In this document: in pieces, positions 42,346-53,051 of the stretch
Numbering within the stretch: position 1 is the first letter of the stretch
Layout: each line of letters opens with the position of its first letter
Origin: Corythucha ciliata
Lineage: Eukaryota; Arthropoda; Insecta; Hemiptera; Tingidae
DNA length: 64,000 nucleotides
Reading direction: 5' to 3'
Assembly: GCA_038030265.1 (NCBI GenBank)
Contig: CM075937.1
Coordinates: forward strand, 6,014,001 to 6,078,000
Notes under the pieces: model-generated
Database searches by the model: none
What the model was told of the DNA's origin: nothing
What the model saw: the letters and a program-made list of their open reading frames with translations, nothing else
Position numbers and translations under genes: made by a program

Positions 42346-45300
42346 TTACGTGGCCGTTGCTTTCAAGGCAGCGTGTACCTTGAGCTCTAGTCTGTCTTGA
42401 AAATCGTAGGACGGGTAGTCGTTTTGGAGTTTCTCAAGCAATTCCTTAGACTCTCGCATCTGAAACAAGAAAAAGAAGAAAAGGGAGCAATAGACTTTAA
42501 TAGCGATATTTTTTGAATCCAAAACTGAAGGAAAGTTGCCACTCTGACAACCTACGTCCGACTGTCTAACGTAAACGGTTTTTTTTTTTCATAAAATAGT
42601 TCAGTGGGCGCTAAAGCAGCCTAAAAAAAAAAAATACCTTGTCCTGTTTAATGAGAAGGACGGCCGACTCATAACCAGCCCAAGCGGACACGTGACAGTC
42701 ACGTCCATTGTACTGATCGACGACACTTCTCACCGCGAGTACCGATTGAAGTGTGGCGATGGCTTCCGCCGTTTTTCCAATCAGACCGTAGCACACGCCG
42801 AGTATGAGCTGTCCAAGGCCGAGCATCGGCTCGAAATCGGTGAAATTCGGTGTGAGGATGGCGTCAACTGTATTGGATGTCTGTGACGACGACGACGACG
42901 ACGAGCGCAGCAGTGACTCTCGAATGACGGGATGGTTCGTTTCGCAGTCTTTCGGACAATACCAAACGGTTTAAATTTGGTACATTAGTCTTAAATTGTG
43001 ATGGTTCAAACCTTGAATAATTCTAAGAATCGTATCCTTCGGTGGCATACTACTCCATAAATACAACATTTCATACGCTAACAACCTATAATAAAACTCA
43101 TTTTTTACGGGTAACAACATTCCAGCCCGTCGATAAATGAGCCCGTCAAGCTGGGACACACGACGCCTCGGAACGCGTCGCAAAGCCTGACTGAACGTCA
43201 TCAAATAATTGAAATCATTCGTCGAGCCGCAACAAAGTGCCGACAGGTACGAGTAAAAACAGCCGCTCCATCGCGTTTTATCCCTTAATTGAAGGAAATT
43301 GGACAGTGCTCGGTGGAAATCGAGGACGATGAATTGACACCAGGCAACTTCGTGAAGGCACAAAAGAGACAATTCCCTTTGACTGGAGAATTTAAGAGCT
43401 CGTTTATAGACTGAAACTGCTTCGGTGATTTCATTCTGAAAATTGAATTGCGTGTGTGAAGACGAGGGTGGGTAGGAGGTGGTAGTGTTTATTTGACTGT
43501 AAACCTTTAGTCTGTAGATTCGGCCTCTGAAAAATAAAAAAATAACTGAATTCGAGAACTCGTCCATCGACTCTTCAACAATGCTTCGAGCTTGACAGAT
43601 ACCCGAACAAATCTCTTCGTTGTCAATTTCAATTAACGGGAGCACAATCGTGTAGTACCACAAAAGGGCCAGACTGAAAGAGAGAAAAAAAAGAGAAATT
43701 AAGAAAAAAAAAACTGTTTAATCACAACAAGCTCACGAAGCAAGAGGTGCTCGCATGTCCGAGCCGTTTTTAGAGAAGCTGAGAGCTTCGACGCCGAGCT
43801 GTCGATCCCCGGTAAATCCGAGGATGCGAAGCATGCGCAGAATGGACGTAGGAAGAAAGGATACGCACAAATGAAACAGGCCGTAACCGAAACAGACGGC
43901 GCACATTAACCTTTTGACTTCGTCAGGATCGATCCTATATAAAACAAAGACGTCATCACGTCAATTTACCAAAAGGGAAAGTTGATGACTATAGGACGTA
44001 GTGGTGGACGGGGTTGTTGTGTTGAAACTGTGCAAACGTCCCAGTAAACATTTCAAGGCCTAATTAAAGTCTATTAGACGTCACCGGGTTGATCTTTTTT
44101 AAATCTAATGTATGTCTACTAATACGTATAATTAGGGTCTATATGCGACGCTATTTTACGTTTCATAGACGTCTAGATAGGGTCTAAATTACATCTACAA
44201 GACGTCGATTGAGGCTCTACATAACGTCCATTTGACGCCACGGATTCTTCTATATTATGTCTATTATACGTATATTAAACGTCAATCAAAGAGTCTGAAT
44301 AACGTCTCCTTTGGGGACTAGATAATTTCTAGTAGACGTCTCGAGTCAGTCACGTCTATTTAGTGAATAGTGATGACCGATATATAGTACCGATATATAG
44401 GACCCTATTATATAGTACCTGTTGTGCATTAGGTACACCTTTTAGACGTCTTTCGATGTCTGAGTAACGTAAAAAGAAAAAAAATCCTTACACTCCATAT
44501 AATTGATGATTTATTTTTGGATTCTTTTCTCCTTCTTCCAAAATCGTCAAAATATAGGCCACCTCGCCAACAGAACACTAACCGAACAAAAATAATGACT
44601 TCCGTATGTAAATTATAACAAAAAAATTAAACGCACCGACCGCAAAATACAATAAAATGACCAAGGCCACCTCGCTAACCGAACAAAAATGATGACTTTC
44701 GTATGTAAATCATAACAAAAACATTAAGGGCCAATTTCACCACCGCGAGTTAGATTGGAGTTTCCCAACTCTAACATTGTTTACATAAATAGTGACGCCT
44801 TTTTTCAGTTAATTCTGAGTTAACGTAACTCAAACCTTACCTCTCGGTGGTGAAATCCACCATAAAGGGACCGACCGCAAAATACAATAAAATGACCAAG
44901 GCCACATCGCCAACAGAACGCTAACCGAACAAAATAATGACTTCCGTATGTAAATCATAACAATAAAATAAATAAATAGGCACCGTCCGCAAAATACAAT
45001 AAAATGCGACCAATCGTTTAAAATCGTTTTAAAAAAATTACACGGTCAAATTTCTTTTGGCCCGGCCGTCAATTCTTGTAGTCGCCAGTCTTAGCCAGCT
45101 CTGAATTTTTCTTTTAATGTCGATCTCACTTGACGTTGTGACTACTCGAATCAGGGGCGTAGCAAGGGCAAGTGATGCCCGGTGCGGGTCTCTTTTTGAT
45201 ACCCCCCCCCCCCCCGAGGATTAAACTCGGGTTAAACTTTTGACCATTAGTACCCCTAAAGTTCATTCGTCTTTTATAAATCCAAAACAAAAAATATCGC

Positions 45301-48300
45301 GTTTTCTTTCAATAGCATAATTACACCGACAGTTCCAGGCATTCCAACCTCGATAGATCATATCCACTCGCTATTCCGAAACATGATCAAAAGAGGATCA
45401 TCAAGCACACAGCGATGCGAGCATAAATCAGCGCGGAACTATGAGTGAAACCCCTTCCATCTCAGTTCAAATGAGTTAGCCCCACCCAGTAGCGTATCGA
45501 GGTAGTGGCGAGGGGGGAGGACCGCCCAGGGCCCCCTGACAGGCGGGGCCCCCGAAAAGCTTAGTAAATAAGGAAAAATGAGGATTTTTAGGGTTCATTC
45601 ATGTGAAAAGGTTGGACAGCGATTTGGCTCCTTTCTACGAATTTCAGTCTATATCCGACCTGGAGAATATAACGTTACAAGTGATATCAGCAAAGAGTGT
45701 GGGCTGACTATTCGATTGAGCCCCCGAGAGTGCTATTCTGGTGGCTGAAATACAGAAATTTGCGCCTTCTTGAGGAAAATTCATGGATAAAATAAAGAAA
45801 ACAGACCGTCCCCAGTTTCGTTAGGTCCTTACAAGCGCACTACTGTACTGATAGGCAATTTAGAACTGGCTGACGCGGCAAAATCTTATGAAAATAAGCT
45901 AATATTCGTGGCTATAACTGCGAAAAAGCGCTGATTCGATCGTGTCTGATCTCGATGAAAGACGAAAGAGAGACGAAGAGACGAAGAAGAGAGTCGAAGA
46001 GACGAAGAAGAGAGACGAAGAGACGAAGAAGAGAGACGAAGAGACGAAGAAGAGAGTCGAAGAGACGAAGAAGAGAGACGAAGAGAAGAGAGACGAAGAG
46101 ACGAAGAAGAGAGACGAAGAGACGAAGAAGAGGGACGAAGAGACGAAGACAGCTGATATGGAGAAAAACACTAATTCACGGATAAAGTTGAGGAAAAACG
46201 CTATTTCGCGGATACGAAAATGAATAATATCACTAATTCCCGGCTGAAATTGAGAAAACGCAAATCTGTATAGCTTCTGAAAGATTCGAGGCTCATACTG
46301 AGAACCAGCGCTAAACCATAGCAGAAAGTAGAAAGAAAAAATTGCTTATGCGGGGCTAAAATCTAAAAAACAACACGGCTAAAATTGAAAAAAAAAAAAA
46401 TAATTAGGACGGCTAACATTAAGAAAAACACTAATTTTCAACTCAAACTGAGAAAAAGTGCTAATTCGGTAGTAAAAATGAAATGAGGAAAACGATAATT
46501 CGTGGCTAAAATTGAGGAAAAGCGCTAACCCGTGGCCAAAATAGGGGGAAATCACTAAAAGTTCGAGGCTAAAACTAAACAATAAACGCTAATCCATAGC
46601 AAAAATTGAAGGGAAAAAATGCCAATGTGAAACTGAAATGTAAAAAAAAAACAAAAAAAAAAAAAAAAAAAAAAACGCAGCTAATATTGAAAACATTCAC
46701 TAATTAGCCCGGCATAAATAAAATAAAAACTCTAGTTTTCAGCTCAAATAGGGAAAAAGTGCTATCCCCGGCTAAAAATTGAGGAAAACGCCAATTCGCG
46801 TCTAAAATTGAGAAAATCCGCGAATTCACAGGCTAAAAACGCTTCTACGCAGCTAAAAAAGGAAAAAAGCGCTAATTCGCGGCTAAAATTGAGGAAAAAA
46901 ATTGCGGATAAAGTGTTTAAGAATTTATAATTCCGCCATCTCGCCTTCTGAGGGCAACTTTGTGACTGAAATTGAGAAAAACGGCAAATTCATGGCTATA
47001 AGTAAAAAAAAAAAAACACTAATCCACGGCTAGAACTGAGAAAAAGCGCTAATCCATAGTTAAAATTTAAAAAATGCTGATGCGGTGCTAAAATGGAGAA
47101 GAACCCGCTAATTGCAGCTAATATTGAGAAAATCAGTAATTATTCTGGCTAAAATTAAGAGAAAGGTTAATTTTCAGCCTGAATTGATAAAAGTGCTAGT
47201 ACGCTGCCAAAAATGGAAAAATTGCCAATTTGCCAATTCGTGGTTAAAATGAACAGACGCAGACGGGTTAGAAACGCTACTACGCTGCGCTAATTCGCGG
47301 CTGAAATATAGGGGAATCACTAATTCTAGGCTAAAAATGAGAAAATTCGCGACTTCCTCAACTTTGAGGCTAAAATTGAGAAAAAGCGCCAATTTATGGC
47401 TATGGGTGAAAAACCCGCAAATTCGCGGCAAAAACTGAGAAAAAAACGCTGATCCGTAGCGTATGGTTATGGTGAACATGAAAATGCTAATTTGTCGTAA
47501 ACATTTAGAAAAACCCGCTATTTTGCGGCTAATATTGAGTAAAACGCTAATTTTCAGCTCAAACCGAGTAAAGTGCTAATTCTCTGGTCCCTTCTAGAAA
47601 AAATCGCTAATTTGTGAAAATTGTGAAAAACGCAAACTCGAGAAAAAGTTAAGAAACATCGCTGATTCACAGGATAAAAAAGCTTCTTTGCCGCGCTAGA
47701 AGTTCAGAAAAAGCGCGTTTTTATGTCTATAAGGTGGGGAGGGGTGGGAATACCCCACTAATCCGCGGCTAATTTGCGGCGAAAAGCGCTAATTTGGTGG
47801 TAAAGTTGACAAAAAGCACTCATTCGCGGCTAAAATGGAGAAATTCGCGGCTTAAACTTGGCATAAGCGCTGTTTGGCGGATAGGTTTGGGAAATAGCGG
47901 TGATTTGCCTAAAACAAGGAAAAGGCCTTGGCTACAATTAGGAAAAGGCCTTAGCGGTTACCAATAGAGGTTTGTAATAGGTATGTATATAATTAGAGGG
48001 GAGGGGGTATTATTGCCAATGTTTAGTCCCCCCCCCCTTCTCTGATAATCAACCCCCACCCCTCCCCTCTTAACATCCGCATGTTACGGTGAGTCAGACA
48101 ACTCTGGATTTTCCCCCAAGAAAATCTTGAAAAATCACATGGGTCCCCTCTCTACCAATAAAATGTTGTTTTGGTTTCAAATTTCGAAGTTTTTTACAAG
48201 GAGCCTGACTATGGTGTGACAAACAAATTCGTAAAAACGGACAGATCTTACTCTCCGAAGGCCCGTGAGTCTTTTCACTTTCTAAAAATGGCACGACAAA

Positions 48301-50261
48301 ATATAAGACATTCATCGTTCATTTTATTGACCTGCAGCCTGGTCCACGAGCTCTGCCGTCTTAGGGGGGTTCAGAGGAAGACCATGCGTTCCCAGCACGG
48401 TAAAAAACAAAAGCGTTTTTTCCCTTGACTTTAAACCGTCGCTCATCTATGTACACACATACTCACAGCTTCGCGTGGACCCTCGAGCGCGGGGCGAGAG
48501 CGGACTTCACCAGGAGGAGCGCATCGATCCGTCACTTCGAGCCGCTATGGCGTACAACGCCATGATCAACTATCCGGTGGGTGAATCGCGGCGAATATCG
48601 CTCGAGCATGAACATTTGAACGTGGGTGAAATCGACGGACGGCTTTTGGGCAACGCCGAGGTTAGAGGGTGAGAGAGGGTGAAGAGTGAGAAGATAATTC
48701 TTCTGATCCCCCCCTCCCCACCCGGTTAGGTTCTAAACTACTACCTTGATGAACAACCCTTGGATGAAAATCTTTGGTGGCTTGAAAATCAGGACGACAG
48801 AAATAGGAGGAACCGTATGGTTGGTTAACACCCTCCCCCCCAATTAAATCCTCCTAAATTTAACAATTTTTCCCATCCCTTCAGCGTCCATGGAACCCCT
48901 TTGATGTATCGTTCGAGGTAAATCAAAAGCAACGCTAATTTTAGGCCGAAAGACGTAGTAATTCGTTTTGTTTTGTTTTTTTTCCATCTCCTTCGAATTA
49001 AGCTCACGTGGGGGACCGTGTTCAACATAGCAGGTGTCATCCTTGTCTCTTTCATGATTTACAAAGCGTGGACATTGGATTAAAGACGAATATTCCTTCT
49101 TCATTTTTGTTTAATTACTTACTGGGGTGTCGTCAAAGGAGAGAAAAGCCTGAAAAAAACGTTGCGCACGCCACCGGCGCCGGATGTCCCGTCCACGCCT
49201 CCAAAATCTGATACATTTTCCACAATTAAAAATTGAGAGCCAGCAAAGGGGTTGGGGGGGGGGGGCTCAATATTACCGGTTTCATCGAACAGCCTCTCTG
49301 TGTCCGGTGATACTGGAGTAGACGCCGTTGAACTTGACGGTGTGGGTACAACCCTCCAGTCAGGAGAGCTACCTGAAAATGGAGATTTAACCGAATAAAC
49401 CGTATAAAAATGGGTGGGTTGGGAGAGAGGAGTGAGTGATGAGCTGACCTGGAATCTGGGCATTTAACCCGAAAACCTTTTTGTACTGGTCGGATAATTC
49501 CTTGAATGCGCTATGATACAAGCTCCAGGCTTTTCTCAACGCCCAACCGCTTCGAACGAGAGCTGAAGTCGAATTTTGCGTGTTCCAGTTTAGAAATGCG
49601 TAACAGACGTAACTATCGGCGAGAATGATTTTCTGTTCGAGTAACTCGTACGGAGTTTTCTTCTTAAAAAATAAAAAATAAAAATGCCAGTCTAATAAAC
49701 TCGGCTAATTTTTTACAAAACATTTTAATTACCTGAGCCTGTCCAAATACGCGATTTTTAACCGCTTGCAACCAACTGGGAGCGCACAAGTTTTCTACCT
49801 CGGTTATGACATCAAACGCTTGTTCTATGCTTTCCTCTTCAAACGTGACAGCAGCTTTCTATAAATATTTAAACATGAAATGAAATTTATATCGGTAAAG
49901 GGAATTGAGGTAGTCCCGAAGGTAAAAATAGCCTCTGTTAGACATAATCGACTGGAATTCATGAAACAAACGGGAGGGGAGGGAGCATTATTTATTTGTT
50001 GCAGTAAAAATGGTCGCATTACGTAAAGGTTTGCCTTAATTTTGTCTTCGTTTTGAACTGACTTACCATGAAAGTAACATACAGATAGCCGACGGCCAAA
50101 GGAAGCGATTCCCCGCGACATTTGAACACGTCCACGGCTTCGGAAAATTTATTGTTAAGAACGAGATGAATTCCTCGTCTCGCCTTTTTCCAATCGTCTT
50201 CGGCGTCACTGAAAACGAGCTCATCGTCGCCTTCCCGGAAAATATCCTCCTGACTCGACAT
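42346..50261 (-). CDS. Tetratricopeptide repeat protein 39-like
   Basis: Ten exons join in phase on the minus strand: 50067-50261, 49733-49858, 49449-49662, 49277-49372, 49123-49207, 43737-43934, 43505-43673, 43012-43435, 42638-42948 and 42346-42459 (643 aa). The start is the ATG of MSSQEDIF. Family hallmarks are FGYGLFHLCVSFLPTSILRM followed by LRILGFTGDRQLGVEAL, then VIFLFFRGRIYRLK and LCLHEVAWCQF. The C-terminal helices follow (MLGLGQLILGVCYGLIG, DRLELKVHAALKA). TTC39 proteins have an Iml2/TPR fold; mammalian TTC39B affects liver X receptor turnover, and the insect role is unclear. A Ser/Pro linker (exon 4) and a poly-Ser run (exon 9) are extra. Intron 5 is 5.2 kb and full of repeats; the others are short. 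Confidence 0.9.
44030..44470. repeat. Cluster of degenerate TAGACGTC motifs
   Basis: TAGACGT, GACGTC or close variants recur about 20 times at 15-30 base spacing (for example 44076, 44189, 44335, 44446). The core GACGTC is palindromic, so the motif reads similarly on both strands. It lies inside TTC39 intron 5. Confidence 0.6.
44560..45020. repeat. Imperfect tandem repeat with an inserted small inverted-repeat element
   Basis: A unit containing AGGCCACCTCGCCAACAGAA, ACTTCCGTATGTAAAT and CCGACCGCAAAATACAATAA appears three times. The second copy is followed at 44730-44868 by a MITE-like insert that starts GGCCAATTTCACCACCG and ends CGGTGGTGAAATCCACC, an inverted pair. Confidence 0.65.
45152..45240 (+). 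mobile_element. hAT-like terminal fragment
   Basis: CAGGGGCGTAGCAAGGGCAAG, then a run of Cs, is a common hAT-type terminus. No partner end was found. Confidence 0.4.
45487..45800 (+). mobile_element. Second copy of the hAT-like leader
   Basis: It begins CAGTAGCGTATCGAGGTAGTGG and parallels 26246-26560 through the same landmarks, then continues into 30-bp repeat block 7. It lies in TTC39 intron 5. Confidence 0.6.
45800..47990 (+). repeat. Degenerate ~30-bp repeat block 7 (plus orientation), in TTC39 intron 5
   Basis: About 70 units. Near-consensus copies lie at 46505-46530, 46870-46900 and 47370-47390. Nested inside at 45957-46150 is a purine-rich tandem repeat of GAAGAGACGAAGAAGAGAGAC, about 9 copies of 21 bases. 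Confidence 0.85.
45957..46150 (+). repeat. 21-bp purine minisatellite
   Basis: AGACGAAGAGACGAAGAAGAG and close variants are repeated in tandem. The unit is a multiple of three and open in several frames, which produces long Arg/Glu/Lys frames without any gene evidence. Confidence 0.85.
48289..48672 (+). other. Unrecognised candidate exons inside TTC39 intron 5, opposite strand
   Basis: Two neighbouring plus-strand pieces stand out by GC content. The first (ATG at 48289) encodes MARQNIRHSSFILLTCSLVH, signal-peptide-like, with a possible GT donor near 48402. The second follows an acceptor-like CTCACAG near 48470 and is open to 48672 (VDPRARGESGLHQEERIDPS onward). A donor-like GAG/GTTAGA lies near 48661. 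The obvious splice joins the second piece in a frame that stops early, so the model is uncertain. I do not recognise the product. Confidence 0.2.
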
Positions 50262-53051
50262 TGTCGTATTCGCGGCAAATTTACCGAGTGCCAGGTCATA
50301 ATTCTTTGGAAACTGAGCGACAAACACCGACTTTGATTCGAGTCATTCACTTTTCAATAGTTTTGTTCATTGTATATTTACAACTGAGTAGGCTCTAAAA
50401 AAAAAAAAGAAAAAAGAAAAACACACACACACAAAGTCAAACCCCAGGTTGAGCTCCCGTTCACAACCGCCGGGGAATCAATAATATAAGCCGCCCCCTT
50501 TGACACTATAACGTTGTCCGCCTCCCGACGTAATTATCGCCGAGTGCATTTTAGCCGGCAGCTCATTTTTTTTTTTTTTTTTTTCGTCTCGTCAATGCGT
50601 CAATAAGATTGGTGGAACAAAGTTCTGTGAGTGTGCCTTATCTGAGCGTCACAGCGATAACTTTGTTGATGTCTATATTTTCCCGAAAAAACTTGTTTTC
50701 TTATTATTTTTCTCATCCTTCTCCTTTGCACGTGGTACGTCAAACAGCACGTCTATTTGTTAAGTTCGTGACGTGTAGCAGCAGCAGCAGCAAACATTCT
50801 TCCACGCTCTATCATCATAATTCAATTAAAAAAAAGGTTACGCTTTCTTCCCGCACAACAGACCCATCGTGAGGGCAATTGCAGGCCCTTCTCAGTGGCT
50901 GGTTGGTAGGGGGGGGGGCAGTGGGATTGTAGCTCTCAATTAGCTCCTCGGTTTCCCGGAGGCTCAAATGCTAAAAATTGTTAAAATATTTTATTATGGA
51001 GACAAGAACAGGAATTCCCAGTAATCTACAACGACTTTAACAAAAATTCAATCAGAGTCTGCGACTAAATCAAGCTTCAAAGGGAAGTTGTGACTTTTGG
51101 AGTCACTAATTTACACAGACTCGACAATGAGGGGGGGGGGGCTGAATTATTAATGTTTTATGAGCTGGTGGTAAGCCAAACTCACAAAGTGCCTCCGTTT
51201 CAACCCATAAAATCTGTAAGACGGGTGTGTTGCGGGCTAACAATTCAAGGGACTATGGTGAATTTTAGAGCAGATTATGAACAAGGGGGGGGGGTGCAGT
51301 AAACTTCAGTTATGTTGCACGATTAACATGGAAAGGTCGCTCAGCCTAGTTTCTTTGAACCATTTTTGTATGTGACGTCACCTTACTCTAAAGCACCTTT
51401 TTTTTTCGATTCAAACTCCAGCCTTTTCTGTCTTCTTGCTTATCCTTCCATCCTTCTCATCGAGAGCGGCTTGAACTTTCTCCAACGCTCGTAAGCCCAT
51501 TCAACGACCAATTGAGGAGAGGAAGAGACCCACCACCGCCGCAGGTTAAATTGAACACGCCTTCCTTCGCGTTTTCACCGCGCTTGGGACTTCTCAGTTT
51601 CATCATAGAGCCGCTCATGGCCAGACGTTGTAAAGGTGTAACGGGTTCGTTTCAAAAGTGATTTCCCATCGTCAATTTTACGCCTCAGGTAAATTTCCTC
51701 TATAACTACCGAGTTTAAATAGTTTAATGCTCAATAAACAATCGTAGGAATCAATCAAATCACTGAGTCGTCATTTTTTTAATTTCGTGGTTTCGACGAT
51801 ATTGTCTGGACCAAATTCTTGAACCATTAATCATAAAAATTTAACGTCCAACGAGTGCGTCATCATCATCAAACTCAAGAATCCTTAAAAACACGAATTG
51901 TTCTTCAGTTTACTTGAGTAAGCAACCAAGAATGTCATTCAATTGCTTATTCGACACTTTTTAGTGTGTCGCTGTTAAATTCTGAATCACGGTTTAAAAA
52001 AATAAACAAAGTTCAGTCTTTTAAAGACGATTACAAGCTTTTTCTCCGTATTAAGGGGACGCCAATACAATTACCTTGCATTCTAAGCATTAAAAGTTTT
52101 TTTTTTTCTTCTTCTTCCAAAGACCGCGATTGCACAACCCCCCCCCCCCCACTTTCTTCTCTAGCATTTACCAGGTACGGCTGCACACTAATTCATAAAC
52201 AGTTGACACTCCTTCAAATCTTTAAAACTGGAACGGTCATCATTCGTTCGACTGAGATTTTTTAATTGATTTAATTGGAATTATTAAGGGGCTCAGCAGT
52301 TTTGTCGGTGGGGGTGGGCGGTAGATACAAAATTCACAGACCTGTGTGTGTTCAGGTCGTCGGCTCGGGCTCGTAATGACATTCAAGCTCCCACTTGTAT
52401 GTACATGCGGGTCGGAATGAATAGTCGGAACAAAAAAAAAAAAAAAAAACAACGGTAAGGATTCGACTGTCGAAAACATTTTTGTCTTTTCTTTCCTTTT
52501 TATTCGTAACTGCACCTTGGAGAGCGATGAACCGGGTGACGCAGGAAGAGTCGAGGAAATGGTTAACGGGTCCTTTTTTATTGTTCTTTCCTTCGGTTCC
52601 TTATAAATCGGATCAATCAATAAAGAAATAAAAACTCTTAAATTAATCGTTTAAGGGATGGAGAAATAATTAGTCGAATAGAACATTTCAATGATTGAAC
52701 CACGGCACTGGCCAACATAAGTTCTCAGAACTGGTCGAGCTGTGAAACGGCTCTTCCACCTTCTTTCGTTAATATTTTCGAAAACTACAGTTTTTGGGCT
52801 TTAGGTTGCCTCGTTTTCAGTGCTTTGTGAACCCCCCCCCCACCTCACCCACCACCGTGTTTGAACTAACAGATACTTTCTGATCGGGGGAATCACAATT
52901 CCTCCGTACTCGTTATTACTCACAATTGTACAGCTCATTGACTCTTTGTTTTTTTTGTTTTTGCTCTAGGAAGTCGAAAAAAATTGCTCACACGTCCCCC
53001 CCACCCACCCACCCACATCTCTCGACAGCCAACTCAAAAAGAGCTCCAAAT
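50262..53051. other. Divergent intergenic region between TTC39 and MINPP1-like genes
   Basis: This holds the 5' untranslated parts and presumably the promoters of the two divergent genes. No exon is supported. Low-complexity runs include ACACAC (50420), poly(T) (50568-50584), GCAGCA (50777) and poly(A) (52432-52449). Confidence 0.45.

Noticed and set aside
42971..43663. 230-codon minus-strand open frame as a single gene
   Set aside because: It reads through intron 7 of the TTC39-like gene; exons 43505-43673 and 43012-43435 with GT-AG borders fit the family better.
45942..46223. Long Arg/Glu/Lys-rich open frames on both strands
   Set aside because: They are produced by a 21-bp purine minisatellite whose unit length is a multiple of three; there are no splice sites or homology.
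15890..47990. CRISPR-like array interpretation of the 30-bp repeats
   Set aside because: Units are directly adjacent, highly diverged and lack unique spacers; the genome is eukaryotic.
50609..50872. 87-codon open frame upstream of TTC39
   Set aside because: No homology, no splice context, biased by TTC/TCA-rich sequence.
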